A stretch of DNA of 64,000 nucleotides from Anastrepha obliqua. Lineage: Eukaryota > Arthropoda > Insecta > Diptera > Tephritidae. Shown here in pieces: positions 50,251-61,772 of the stretch. How positions within the stretch are numbered: position 1 is the first letter of the stretch; the number at the start of each line of letters is the position of its first letter. The stretch covers positions 63,086,001 to 63,150,000 of the forward strand of contig NC_072893.1 of the NCBI RefSeq assembly GCF_027943255.1. The letters run 5' to 3'. The position numbers were made by a program, and so were the translations under genes. The notes beneath the pieces are model-generated. The model was not told the origin of the DNA. It did not search any database and worked only from the letters and a program-made list of their open reading frames with translations.

Positions 50251-50565
50251 TACTATGCAGATTTTCAGTTGAAATATCGTTCTCTTGAAAATGTATATTA
50301 TTGACAGGTCCTTCAGCTTCTGCAAATATTGAATGTTGTGCATAATAAATCCACAAATAATTATTTTAACCATTGAGTCCCAGTCCGTATTTTCCTTGAA
50401 ATGACGTAACCATGTAAATCTTGTTTTAAGTATCTCGAATGCAATTTCGACAACAATTCTTGTGGAAGAATGTAAAATGTACTGCCAGAACAGAAGTTTT
50501 ATAGCAGAAGTTTTACTCCAGTGGGCATTAATCGTGATACTGAACTGGATAATCCAAGGAAGCAC
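50215..50565 (-). pseudogene. PIF/Harbinger-like transposase C-terminal fragment
   Basis: The open frame contains HSSTRIVVEIAFEILKTRFT and MVKIIICGFIMHNIQYL. These resemble the R-x-V-V-E-x-A-F-G-x-L-K-x-R and C-x-x-L-H-N motifs of Harbinger nucleases. It is short, partly overlaps a mariner terminus and has no visible element ends. Confidence 0.5.
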
Positions 50566-52117
50566 ACTAATTTGAAAAAGTTAGGGGACGAGAACCTGTG
50601 AAGTTTGTTGGTATAATTTTACTTCTAACATAAAAAGTTTATATTTTATTGAGGAATTCCCGAAACTTTATTGTTACACCCCATAAATATATGCCATTGA
50701 ACCGGACAACTTTTGTTTGTATGCAACTAACCGCACTTGATTAACAGACAATTTTTTGTTTTATATGCATACATTTAGTTGAAAAAAGTTTTCTAAAATC
50801 AAATCTCGTTGCACATTTGAAAGTGTCCTTTTCGTTTTGTTCTCTATTCACTCGAATCTTTTCACAAGGATAAGGTATTCAGTATACACTTAAGGCTCTG
50901 GGCCATTTATTTCTTCAAATATTTATTTAATTATTTTATAATATTTTTCCTCACTTAATTATTACTTCTTATCTATTATTCGCGTTTCCGCGTCGACTCG
51001 ATCCAAGCAACTGAGATCGAACTTTGAGTTGTTGCTATTTAATTAAGACCTTTTTGCGAAGCAATAATTCATATTTTACTTACCTTCAAACAAAAGCACG
51101 CGACAAATCCCTTAGTTCCGAACGTGGTTGGGTGTCATTTTCATTTCCACACCCAGCTAAGATACCATGAAAATGTGTATGTGTGTCGGAAGTAGTTTTA
51201 AATATATTTACTACTTAGTTAAAATTGGCACGAGCTTATGAACGCATAAACACTAAAAAAACCGTTTTTGAAATAGTTCATTGCTTACTCAAGGGTCGAA
51301 GCTTGAATTTATTCTGTAAACAGTACGCCCTACTTAATACGCAGTTACTACATATTTAAATGCATGGAAATAAAATAATGAAAAAAGTTTCGAATAGATA
51401 TTTGAAAATATGCATACCAGATTTCCGGATATGAGACATAAAAATCGCCAAAAAAATGTTTGCGATAGAAAATATCCGTTTGCATTTATGCAACAAATCT
51501 TGGGTAAGCGCAGTGATTTACAATTTTGTTTCCGTGAAGTTATTTTATATATAGAAATAAATAGAAGCAGTTAATAGAGCAAATTTCAATTTTTTTTATT
51601 GGAATAGAAACCGAGCATATAAACCTGAATGCAGCCCATGTGTAGACTCTTCTAGCAAAATAAAATTATAGTACAGCAGTCTAATTTTATTTTATTTATT
51701 TATTTATATATATATATATATTTTTTTTTTTGTAAAGTGAACCAAAATTTCCAAATTTGGTCATAGAAATAATTATATTAAGTGTTATAAACAGATTACT
51801 GATAAAAATATTATTGTGTATCTTCTATAGTTAAATTTCAGAAGTATAATTTTTGTCAAACATCTCAACCCAGCTCAGCTTTTTACGGACCAATTTAACG
51901 CCTTTATTAAGAAAAGTCAGAAAAGTTCTTTTAAATAGCAGATTTAAAGACTAAAATATTCTACGAAAATATTTGTTAGAAAATTTCAGCATAGGTTGTC
52001 GAAGACACAAAAATCGTTAATACAAGTTGGCGTAAAATTAATTACCCTATCAGAAGATTTATAATTTTTGCAATTAATTTTTATAATTTTTCGCGTCATT
52101 GGTCAATGATTGAGCTA
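50566..52117. other. intergenic, nothing recognised
   Basis: AT-rich; a (TTTA)n/(TA)n low-complexity run lies at 51685-51733. No gene supported. Confidence 0.5.
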
Positions 52118-53030
52118 AGGTTAGGTTTTCAAGTTGGCACTACTTTTTTCGTAGATGGTCTTTTTGACAGCTGTCACTTGATTTATGCTCAGTTTGGTTT
52201 GCCATTTCATAATGAATAGACGAACGACCATCAAGCGCGTCGCACGTTCGGTGAATGGGCCCAAAACGAGCTGGCCACCGATCCCGATTTTCACAAGAAA
52301 ATTTTGTTCAGCGATGGAGCTCACTTTTGGTTGAATGGGTATGTCAATAAGCAAAATTGTCGCATTTGGAGTGAACGTAATCCACAAGCCATTGCTGAGA
52401 CGCCATCACATCCTCAAAAAGTCACTGTTTGGTGTGCTCTATGGGCAGAGGGAATCATTGGTCCATATTTCTTTAAAAATGAAGCCGGCCATAATGTTAC
52501 AGTCAATGGAGAGCGCTGTAGAGCCATGATTAATGACTTTTTCGTGCCTGAATTGGACGATGTTGATGTGGACGACCTTTGGTTCCAACAAGACGGCGCT
52601 ACATGCCATACAGCCAACGCAACAATCGAGTTATTGAAGGAAACTTTTGGTGAGCGCATTATCTCGCACCGTGGACCTGTGGCGTGGCCTCCAAGATCAT
52701 GCGATATAACACCGCTGGACTATTTCTTGTGGGGCTATGTGAAGTCGCTTGTCTACGCAGATAAGCCCGAGACGATTGACGTCTTGGAAGAGAATATTTG
52801 GCGCGTTATTGCTGACATACGGCCCCAATTGCTGCAAAAAGTGGTCGAAAATTGGGCCTCCCGGCTGGAATTTATTCGAGCCAGCCGCGGCGGCCACTTG
52901 CCCGAAATCATTTTTAAAACATAATGGCAAACCCTTATCTTTATAATAAAGCTAAATTCTTGGCCATAACATTAAATTATATACGTTTTATTTCATCTTG
53001 AAAACCTAACCTCTAAAAAAAACACCTTTT
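52118..53030 (+). mobile_element. rosa-like DD41D mariner, 5'-trimmed deletion derivative
   Basis: The left TIR begins only at AGGTTAGGTTTTCAAG, having lost the outer 18 or so bases present in the 13.5-kb copy. The right TIR is nearly complete, ending ACACCTTT. Leader and 3' UTR match the 13.5-kb element closely. Confidence 0.85.
52212..52924 (+). pseudogene. DD41D (rosa-like) transposase lacking the N-terminal domain
   Basis: Only MNR of the N-terminus remains before a deletion junction. The frame then reads RRTFGEWAQNELATDPDFHK, KILFSDGAHFWLNGYVNKQN, WFQQDGATCHTANATIELLK and CDITPLDYFLWGYVKSLVYA, ending GGHLPEIIFKT at 52924. The catalytic domain is complete: Asp in FSD, Asp in QQD and Asp in TPLD. 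The last two are separated by exactly 41 residues, which places it in the DD41D group first described from Ceratitis rosa. The codon after the first Asp reads Gly where the sibling has Glu. The N-terminal DNA-binding region is lost, with a breakpoint different from that of the 13.5-kb copy. Confidence 0.9.
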
Positions 53031-53039
53031 ACTTGCGAA

Positions 53040-53333
53040 TTAGACAGCTGCAGTATACAAACTGACAAACGATAACGCGCGTAAAGATGAAAAAAAGATT
53101 TTCATAACTCAGAATCATTTTTTGTTTTTGTTTGTTGTTTAGTAACAAATAAGTATTAAGTTGTTGTTAATTTTGCGCCACCTTGTATAAGCGGCGTTTA
53201 CACAATCCTATAGTAGCCAGATACCAAGCAGCTGAAGAGAGTCGCTAAAATTAAAAAATAAAATAAACACAAATTTGCTTAATCATAATAGTAAACCGAT
53301 TTGTTTTTGCAATATATTACCTATTATTTATAA
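53040..53333. other. intergenic, possible Tc1-type end
   Basis: TTTGCGCCACCTTGTATAAG at 53175 resembles TTTGTGCCACCTTGTATGCG at 18612, suggesting a shared dispersed repeat. Not otherwise classified. Confidence 0.35.
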
Positions 53334-53458
53334 AAAATCTCCTTATAAAAACCATCTACCGTTCGGAGTCCGCTTAAAACTATAGGTCCCTCGATTTTGT
53401 GGAACAACATCAAGATGCACGCCACAAATAGGACGGTGTAAGTGCCAATTATATATAT
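53334..53458 (+). mobile_element. 3' half of a SINE
   Basis: It shares CTCCTTATAAAAACCATCTA, GTTCGGAGTCCGCTTAAAAC and ACGCCACAAATAGGA with the complete SINEs. A small deletion precedes GGTGTAAGTGCCAATTATAT. It lacks the tRNA-like head. Confidence 0.75.
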
Positions 53459-54410
53459 CACCATCATCATCATTGTTTCCTTGAATCCCTAGGGGGACAT
53501 AATTCACCAACACATACAATTACTGTACGCTGTCTTCACCTACTTAACCAGCTTAACCCAAGTTGAGCCGTCTCGCTATCCACAGTTCCTTTCCATTTGC
53601 TCCTTGGGCTGTCAGACGCTCCTCCTCTCACTGTGAATGGGTTTCATTACATTGCCTTCTTCACTATATTATCGTCTTCCTTGCGCAAAGTGTGACCAAT
53701 CCACTTCCATTCCTGCCTTGTAATCCAAATATCCAGCGGCTCGATGTTTGCTTTTTCGAGCAATTCCTTGTTTAGCATTATTTTTGGCCAGAAAATTTGT
53801 AGACAGCGGTTGACAAAAACTTGTAAACGATTATAGCGGTGTTGATATTCCAGATAGTGCTACTATATAGCAGTATCGTCACCACATTCGACTTGAAGTG
53901 TTTAACCTTTAAACTGAAACTTAGGTTGTTGTTTCGCCACACTGAGTACAACATCCCAAATGCCCCTCTGGCTTTCTCGATTTGGGGGTGTATGTCTACA
54001 TAAGCGCCATCGCTTGGGACAACTTTTCTGCTGAGGTAAGTGAATTCATCCACTGTTTCGATAGAGTTACTTGCAATCTCCACACGACCACCCATCTTAT
54101 TTGTCAGACTCATCACCTTCGTCTTGTCAAAATTGAGTTTAACGCCGGCAGAGCTAGCTTCTTTATGATGCACGGAACGCATTGCCTTAAGTACGGTTAG
54201 GTGATGTGGCAGAAGACATATGTCGTCAGCATAATCGATGTATTGTAGCGTGCTAGTCATCGTCAATTTAGGACCGTAGTTGTGAAGAGGGCTTAAGGCT
54301 GCTTCGAGGGCGTCTCTTATTGCCAACAGGAATAACACGGGCAAAAGAATACATCCCTGGCGAACTCCGCTTCGAGCTTCGAATGGCTCCGATAGCTTAT
54401 GTACGCTTAT
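53459..54410 (-). pseudogene. 5'-truncated LINE with reverse-transcriptase core
   Basis: The minus-strand open frame 54344-53778 includes FLLAIRDALEAALSP, STLQYIDYADDICLLPHHL (YADD catalytic box of reverse transcriptase), SAGVKLNFDKTKVMSLTNK, DEFTYLSRKVV and a thumb-like VKHFKSNVVTILLYSSTIWN. The element ends in an (ATG)n tail near 53459-53473 (CATCATCAT on the plus strand). About 250 further bases after the stop are a decayed ORF end and 3' UTR. It is likely in the RTE/R1-like group; the fingers domain and endonuclease are missing by 5' truncation. Confidence 0.8.
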
Positions 54411-55569
54411 ACTATATATTACCTAATATAACTCGTGTTGAGCTTTTGACAAAGTTGTATTATGTGCACGTGTGGGTGGTAAGTATTTATGAAATATAGT
54501 AAGTTGCACAAGCATTGCTGCATTTAAAATTGTCTCAAGCAAACATTTTGTTTATATAATATTAAGATAAATATTTACTAGTATATGCATTCATAAGTAT
54601 GTTTGTATGTAGGTATATAGGTAATTTTATACTCATTAAGAAATATATGTAAGTGCAATTATACATTATCCGTAGAGGCATCACTGAATGAATTTTTGTA
54701 CTATACTATTGCATTCATAATCAGAATTTCAAAGTTAAACGGTGCTCAGCTGACGACTTTGTGGTCAGTGCTGTGCAGGGAGTGTATACCCGGCAGGAAA
54801 ATCCAATAATACCTAACTGCTGCACCGCCATTGAATTTAAACCTGTGTCTAATTTGTGTTTCTTCTCTTCTCCATATAACTCAATGGTGAAATGCGAATA
54901 TACATAGCCTTCAACCTTTTTCGATAATTCAGTATTTGTTAAGTGGTACTAAATTTGACAGATGAGTTCTAGTACGTTAAACTTCCCTTTTTTATAAGAA
55001 ACATACAAGTAAATTACCATTGGTACAGTTATCGCAATAGTTGATAGGGGATGTGGTTGACTCTGGAATGGGGACCTTCGAATTTGGAGGTAACAGCGGT
55101 TGGAAAGGGGTACCTTTGGAAAGTTGGAATCCTCATCTCTTCGTTCATTTGCTGTCGATTTTGAACATTTTTTGCTACTTGGCGCACAAATTAAAGTTAT
55201 TTTATAATTGTATTTCAATCAGTTTTTTATAAGTAATAATTGGGAGACGATAGATCTTTCAGTTAGCAGGGCCAAATCCCCCCATAACAATAAGTAATAA
55301 TTAAAATAAGGAAATGCTAACCGTTTTAAATATTTTAAAGTGTGCTTACTTATTATTATTATTTATATTAAAGTGCTTATTTTTATAGCAAAAGGTCGCT
55401 GTATGGCTAACAAATTGGAAAAAACTACAAACAACTCGTAAGCTACTCATATAAGCTTTCTACCACATTCCGAAGAATTTCCGGACGTTAAAGCATGATC
55501 TTTTGTTTTAAAAGGCAAGGGGAAGTTTCAGTTTTTTTCTTATAATAATAGTTTCTTACATAATTGGGC
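54411..55569. other. intergenic, nothing recognised
   Basis: No feature supported; short open frames at 54949-55232 overlap on opposite strands. Confidence 0.45.
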
Positions 55570-56316
55570 TTAAGGGGGGGTAGGGTCACAAAATCGAAAT
55601 TTTTTTTCTTCACTCATCTTATAGTAAATCATTTCAAGAATGTTGTGTCAAAATTTTAAGTGGATCGGAGCAGAACTCTCAAAGTTATAGCCTTTGTAGG
55701 CACTCTACCTCGAATGCGGAGCATCGATAATTTTTCAGAGTCATTTTTTCAAACGCGTTTTTCCCGAAACGACTTCTTAAAAGTCGGTGCCAATCACAAC
55801 TCCGAAACTATTCAAACGATTCTTTTCAAATTTGGCACACGTTTTCTAAATCAAAAATACCTACCCCCCCCCCCCCCCCCCCCCCACTGTTTTTTTATTT
55901 TTTTTTCTTAAGGTTGTTTTTCACTTACAAATATGGCGAAATTTTTCGCCAAAAATGCTCGTTTTACGTTTTTTTGCCACCAAAACTACAAAAATGAAAA
56001 AAAAAAATTTTATTAATGGGGGGAGGGGTGGAGCATTACGTCATACTTTAACTGAAAAATTCGACTTTTTTAGTTTCAGATGATTCTACGACGAATGCCG
56101 ATTGGCACCGCAGAGCACCTCTCGAAAAACATATCTCCAAAAAAACTCTGTCATGGGCTTATTTGTCAATATTTTATTATTAATATTTTTTAAAAACTTA
56201 TTGAAAAGATGTACAATAACATGCAACTGATTTTATTAAAGTATCTTAAGCCATATTTCTGTAAAAAATTAAAAAAAAAGTGTTTTTTTTAGCGCTAAAC
56301 CCTACCACCCCCTTAA
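55570..56316. mobile_element. TTAA-flanked nonautonomous element, copy 3
   Basis: TTAA lies at both ends. TIRs read GGGGGGGTAGGGTCAC and, reverse complemented, GGGGGTGGTAGGGTTT. It is 747 bp. The internal AAATTTTAAGTGGATCGGAG block corresponds to the GATCCG/GATCGG blocks of the other two copies. It contains a 22-base poly-C run at 55864-55885. Confidence 0.7.
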
Positions 56317-57479
56317 TTATCTAAATTATAATTTATATTTTTTCTTAATTTAAAACTACCAAGATACATAGTTTATTTAAGTATATTGAATAAGAAGAAG
56401 TCACATTAGTTCTTTGTTTCCCTTCCATATACCTTATTGTTAAATTTTCTAATCTAGATTTTTAATATGTAATCTAATTTTACGGCCAGTTATTGTAAAA
56501 ATAACCTATGGTTGTATGTTTGACTTAAATAAAATAAATGAAACACGAACCAAAGAATTACAACACTCAGACCAGAGCCGTAATGTGCATGAAGAACGAC
56601 TTCGTGCCTTTAGCTTTTGACATTGACACCATCTCACTATCACACTCTAAATACCAGTGACTACCACCACAAGTAAGTGTTAGACCAGAAATTCTTTTCC
56701 CTAGTTAAACTTTTCCCTACTGGCGTGTGTATTAATATATATGTATATGCACATACATTTTTTATTTATGATGTGAAGCACGTTCTGTATTTCTGTTTGG
56801 ACAACGGTTATTGACCGAGAAAGTGAGGTGGGAAAATCATGTTTTTCTTGTGTGAACTTGATTTATACACATGTACATATATAGAAGGTCTCGAGTCTAA
56901 ATTATTCCTTCAACATTGTTTTCTACAATCAATACAGATCTGCCAACAAGCGCACAACTTTCAAGTGTTGGGATTGCTGCTGTGTATGATTTACCGGTAG
57001 AGACCACCATTTTCACTACTAGTTTTCTAATGAAAATTTTGCACTGCAATAGAAAGAGCTTGGAAAAGTGGAGAGGAATTGGAGGAACTATTCTGAAATC
57101 ATGCAGCGGTCGACGCCATTCAAAACGAAACACGCCATGCAAACATCTAATTTAGCTCTTAAAAAAAAAAGAGTCGTAGAATGCTTACATTTTGACAGGT
57201 TTTTGCAGGCTAAGAAGTACTATTGTCTGCATAAGCTAGAAAAATTGTCGGGCGATTTATGACCGCAGAGATATGGTAATCTCGGAAAGACGCGGGAAGT
57301 ACGGACACAGCGTAAGCACCAACATTCGCTACGACAAAATATAGTATGCCGCTGAATTCCACAAAAGAAATAGAGTCTATAAAGGAAGTACTTTGAAAAT
57401 AAGTAATAATAAATAAGATTTTACGTCGCATACCTCTAGCTACATAGCTGACTGTTTTTCGGCTCTGAGTCAATTTGAC
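56317..57479. other. intergenic, nothing recognised
   Basis: Several 60-90 codon frames occur on both strands at 56897-57473 but overlap each other and show no motif. Confidence 0.45.
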
Positions 57480-57750
57480 AAAATCAGCTCTTGGGCTGAT
57501 GTCACTTGGATCGCGAAGCGGTTTGTTTACGAAGAAACGGAGATTGTGTTAGTGATATACGAAAAAATCAACCAACGGCAACACATCGTTGACATCTAAA
57601 CAACGACTAATTGAACGAGCCTGTGAAAGCATGTGAAATGATCATGAAGAGTTTGGCTGTAGAGTCGCCTAAGTGACGTAGCAGCCAAAATTCCCCTCAC
57701 AATTGTTTTTCCCCCATAGCTAAATAGCAAACCTGGTAATCCAGCATCCT
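57480..57750. repeat. dispersed fold-back family member
   Basis: It contains TTAGTGATATACGAAAAAAT and ACAACGACTAATTGAACGAG, with counterparts in both orientations at 11360-11560. AAACCTGGTAATCCAGCATC at the right end matches the inverse of GATGATAGATTACCAGGTTT at 11120. Confidence 0.6.
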
Positions 57751-58218
57751 TGCCCCTATTCCTCAATCTATCTACATATTTAGATTTCTATGCAAATATG
57801 TATAAATCTGTATCTTTCTCTCTCTCTCTATCTGTTTATTTACCTCTTTCAATCTTCTCTTTCTATTACTCTACTCGCTTGTTGATTTTTCATATGAGCT
57901 AAAAGAGCTTTCACATTTTGAACTTAGTACGATTGTGGATTTGCTTGCCTACTAAAGAACTTTGGAATGTGTTCGTCGGATGGTACTTCCTTCGGTTGGA
58001 AATGCACTTAACGTAACTGAATCCATCAACATTATTACCGCAACTGAAAATGTTAAGCCTTGGACTTTCTTCAATCGAAGTTACGCTTGAAGTTATTAAA
58101 TGTATTGTATTAAAGTACTGCAATTTATATATTTAACCTTACAAGAGTACTAAAAATGCTTTTGACGTGATAACGTCTTATAATTCGATTTAGCCGGCTG
58201 CACGCACGAAAAAATGTG
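57751..58218. other. intergenic, nothing recognised
   Basis: A CT-rich microsatellite-like stretch lies at 57804-57830; no gene supported. Confidence 0.5.
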
Positions 58219-58220
58219 TC

Positions 58221-58303
58221 GTTACCTTGCTCATTAGTGTTACCTTGCTCATTTGTCGTTACCTTGCTCATTTGTCGTTACCTTGCTCATTGCCGTTACC
58301 TTG
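58221..58303 (+). repeat. 19-bp minisatellite
   Basis: GTTACCTTGCTCATTTGTC and variants repeat at 58221, 58239 and 58258, then 58277 and a partial at 58295, about 4.4 copies. Short tandem arrays are common in Helentron-derived nonautonomous elements. Confidence 0.9.
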
Positions 58304-58305
58304 AA

Positions 58306-58937
58306 TGAACTGCAAGCGAAAGCGCGGAACGAACAAAGCAAACGAACGGCAACGTTCGACATCTTGCTCTCTCCTACTTAAGTGAGCGTATATACATATG
58401 TATGTATATGCGCAAATGTACATATATAAATTCACGTATTTTTATTTGCAAATGCCTTCTTATTGATGATTATTAATTTGATTTACTTGAAGAATTTAAA
58501 ATAAAACCAAGTTTGTTAATAATACCTGTTGTTTTAATATTATTATTATTAATTTTTTTATTATATATGAAGGAAAAAATGTGTGGTAATATTTACCATA
58601 TACCTTATAAGATATGTTGTATACTAATATATGTATATAAACATGCATATACATATACAATTTCGCGCAATTTTCAAAAAGAACAAATCTATATGTAAAG
58701 ATGCATACAAGTCATATGGACATATCAAATATACGAATCTATTCCGTACGCAAGCAAATGTAAGCTAATCTGCTTGAACTGCAAGCGAGAGCGCGGAACG
58801 AACGACAAAGAGCACAATCGGCCCCCGCGTTTGGCAACGTTCGACATCTGGCTCTGTCTTACTTGAGTGAGCATATATATGTATGTATATGCGCATTTGT
58901 ATATAAATTCACATACTTGTATTTGCATATGCCTCTT
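58306..58937. repeat. direct duplication of about 155 bp
   Basis: 58306-58462 and 58775-58937 share TGAACTGCAAGCGA[A/G]AGCGCG, GGCAACGTTCGACATC and GAGTGAGC followed by TA-rich sequence up to TATTTGCA-ATGCC. The second copy directly adjoins a Helentron endonuclease fragment, so both may be Helentron ends. Confidence 0.8.
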
Positions 58938-59193
58938 TGCTGTGTGCATGGTAATGAACCATTTCTCTGTTGAGAATAGGACGATGATAGAAAAGGTTGG
59001 AAATGAAAGGGAGTGTTTCGAGTGTAAAGTGTCTTGAAAAAGGCAAATCGATGATGGTGCCTCTTAGTGTTGTTGACTTATTAACGTCTGATGCACAATC
59101 GAAATTGAAGATATCTTTCATGAATTTGATAAATGTTTCGTCATTTTTCACGTTTGTGTAAAAGTAACTTGACCTATTCCATTGCGATTCCAT
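58909..59193 (-). pseudogene. Helentron endonuclease C-terminal fragment
   Basis: The frame reads FIKFMKDIFNFDCASDVNKS, TTLRGTIIDLPFSRHFTLET and LPFISNLFYHRPILNREM. It aligns by eye with the end of the endonuclease domain at 29326-29589 (LPLIQFLRETFGLQIN, TTKSGTTQDAIFTRY, ISYFSYHKPI). This indicates a second, diverged Helentron lineage, of which only the last 80 or so residues remain. Confidence 0.65.
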
Positions 59194-60384
59194 TTATCTC
59201 CTCCTCTATATCCATTCAAAATATCTATCAAACAAATAAAATTAAAATTTTGTTTTGAAAATTGCAACCATTACATCAGTATTTTCTTATGACGTTGTCA
59301 CGTTAAACTATCGTCAGTAAACCGACTTTACAGACAACCTCTTTTTGATTTGTTATCGTTATCTCTGAAAATTAATCTAAGAAGTTCCCTTGTGGTGCTC
59401 ATTTTCTTCGGTTATCTTTTCACTTCCCAGATTCTATGCTTCAATAGAAGATAAATAAAACGATGATGATGATGTCAATTGTTTCACTTGCAGTACGTAT
59501 GTATGAATGTATATAATTGATACGGCGCGAGTACTAAAACCTAGTGGTGGTGTCTCTGGTTATATCATACTTATAATGATTTCACGAAATTTCTGATGCT
59601 GTAATTCCCTTGATTCCTGTTTCACTTGAGTTTGATGCTTCGTTTGTTCCTGTTATCAGTGGACAAGGGCTTATTCCTCTAAGCCTACTGTTATTTGGTT
59701 GATGTTACAACTGCAACTGTGTAAGTAGTAGACAGACTTTCTTGAATTCGCATTCGTTTCAGTGAGAATTCCCTCGCTCATTACTTTATTCGACTCTGTT
59801 TTTGAATTTCCTCTGATTGTTGTTTTGTTGAAATGTTTTATTGTTATTTGTGTAAATTTCATGATCCTTCAATTACTTCAGTTGACACTATTGAGCTTTC
59901 TTGTATCAGGCAACACTTCGTTCTATTTAGTTTCGCTTTTTCGTATTGCCTTTATATATTTTGTTAGATTAGCTCACTGTCGTTGTCCTTAATTCGGTTA
60001 TTGCTCCAACTGAGCCCATTGGATGTGAGCTGGTTCGTACTGGTTCATATTTCGCTTTTAATTATTCTCTCGCTCTTTCGCTTATAATTATTCTCTCGCA
60101 AATGTTTTTGTAGAGCGTTTCCGATCAGTTGTTGTTTGGCTTTAGTGAGTTAGTTTGGAACTTTCAGAAAAGTTTTTGTTGTTGCATATTTTATTGCTGC
60201 TTGGCTTGAAGTGATTAACTCTTCGTTAATAAGAAGAGCTTTTTGATGCTTTTCCGTTTGTACTTTGGTGCTTGCTTCCATTTTTTTCTCCCACTCATGC
60301 ATATGTACTATATGTATGCAGGAAGAGCATATCTGTATTGTGCTCGTTGTACCGTTTGAAAAATTAATAAAGCATATCCGAGCT
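59194..60384. other. intergenic, no gene recognised
   Basis: A (GAT)n-like tail follows at 59461-59475 and could mark the end of a retroelement copy (59285-59475). The rest, including T-rich 59800-60350, shows nothing. Confidence 0.4.
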
Positions 60385-60579
60385 TTAAGGCGTTGTTTTA
60401 GCTGTAGTGTGCGATTTTTCTGTATTGTTTGAGGATTTTTGTTTACATTCAGTTCGAAAACGTAAATGATACCTAGTTGTTTCTGGCCCGAATACTAAGT
60501 ATTTTCGACTGTATATCTCGAATGCGCCAATAGCTGCTACTAGGCAGTATACTACGAGTATGACGATATGTATTCTCAT
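60385..60579 (-). CDS. small secreted protein related to the mucin N-terminus (64 aa)
   Basis: The start at 60579 has context ACAAAATG. A signal peptide (MRIHIVILVVYCLVAAIGAF) is followed by SRKYLVFGPETTRYHLRFRT, then ECKQKSSNNTEKSHTTAKTT and a stop. The mucin has the same plan: signal peptide, a hydrophobic/aromatic stretch, FRKVCKNK, then a Thr-rich region. The FR-x-x-C-K-x-K spacing is the same. One sequon (NNT) and a Thr-rich end suggest glycosylation. It could be a complete short gene or the first exon of a larger one, or a mucin relative that lost its repeats. Same strand as the mucin, 15 kb upstream of it. Expression is not shown. Confidence 0.65.
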   Translation of the reverse strand: MRIHIVILVVYCLVAAIGAFEIYSRKYLVFGPETTRYHLRFRTECKQKSSNNTEKSHTTAKTTP

Positions 60580-60632
60580 TTTGTTGGCGCTAAGAACACA
60601 GCTTTTCTGTACAGGAATATTTTAGTCACGCT

Positions 60633-60640
60633 GTTATATA
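60633..60640 (-). promoter_or_regulatory. possible TATA box of the small secreted gene
   Basis: TATATAAC on the minus strand lies about 55-60 bp before the ATG, a spacing similar to that of CAP gene 2 and the mucin gene. Confidence 0.45.
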
Positions 60641-61506
60641 TTATATTTATTAGTATTTTTTAGCACGAGTGCAGATATAATTTTGCAGTCTTCAAGAACT
60701 TTGTTCTTGGTCAGTTAGTTAATTTGAATTAGACCAACAATTGCGATAGCTATAAATTCAAAAATGTACTCTTTGCTCTTTTTAAGTATGTAAATACGTA
60801 TTCGAACGTTTATTTCACTGTTTCTTGGTTCCACTTTTATAAACCATAAAAAATGTTGACAACCAAATCCATGTCTCTAAAACCAGGCTTAGAAAACAAA
60901 ACCGGCGTAGAGAACACAAATTTAATATATTAAAAAAACAAGATTTAATAGAATTTTGGTTTTAGCGAATTATAAATTCTGTTTCTAGTATGGATGGTAA
61001 AGGCTGCGCAATCCCGGCGACGCTTTTCAAGCTACTGAATAATAGATTGAGCAATGTCTATATTTAAAAATTTAGTTAGCGTCTCTAAAATTGTAGTTTA
61101 TAGCCTTGAATTCAAAAAATATATGCACAAATACTCGAAGATATTCAGTTCCAAATTTCCGAACGTGGTTTGGCGTCATTTTTAAGCAAAAACTTAGATT
61201 AGAAATAGCTCAAAGGCGTACAAATTTTCGGGTATACTAAGAGCAAGATTTTTATAAATTGTTGCCCGCGGGTATTTTTCTCACGAGAGCAAAAAGAAAA
61301 TACTTACTATTATACGTTACGTATTATAATATACTAAGCTCAATGTGCATACATAGGTATGTATCCACTGCGCAGCGTGATGCATTGATTTTATTCTTGT
61401 ATAACCGTATTTTTTCGTGGCTTTAGCGAGTTCACTATTTTTAATCATGAACTGAGTTGAAATATGAGAATTTTGTTTTTCATAAACTGAAAGAAATATA
61501 TATAGG
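60641..61506. other. intergenic, nothing recognised
   Basis: No feature supported. Presumed 5' flank of the small secreted gene. Confidence 0.45.
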
Positions 61507-61508
61507 TA

Positions 61509-61772
61509 CATATCGCACCCTAAATACAAAAGAGTCACAACTCAAAATGTTCCTTCTGCTCAAATATGAACGAGACGTTATCAATAAAACGGTCCGCGGA
61601 TGACATATGGCAAAAATAAATTTTTTGTTTTTTGATAGGACTGTTATAAGCTTACGTGGCAAATTTCAGCGTGATATGTCACATAGTTTGTTTTCTGTGC
61701 TACTGTAAACAAGTCAAGCTCGAGTGTGGAAAATTTTGAGTTGTGACCTTTTTGTATTTAGGGTGCGATATG
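61509..61772. mobile_element. 264-bp MITE carrying a mariner 5' end
   Basis: TIRs of about 42 bp begin CATATCGCACCCTAAATACA on both strands, with TA flanks. The interior 61552-61728 is the same sequence as the 190-bp arms of the palindromic mariner at 25.5 kb (CCGCGGATGACATATGGCAA and neighbours), starting exactly at the mariner terminus. Confidence 0.85.

Noticed and set aside
56897..57473. Cluster of open frames on both strands
   Set aside because: They overlap in conflicting frames, lack family motifs and have no promoter or splice support.
57583..57610. A regulatory direct repeat near ACAACGACTAATTGAACG
   Set aside because: It belongs to the dispersed fold-back repeat also present at 11.5 kb.
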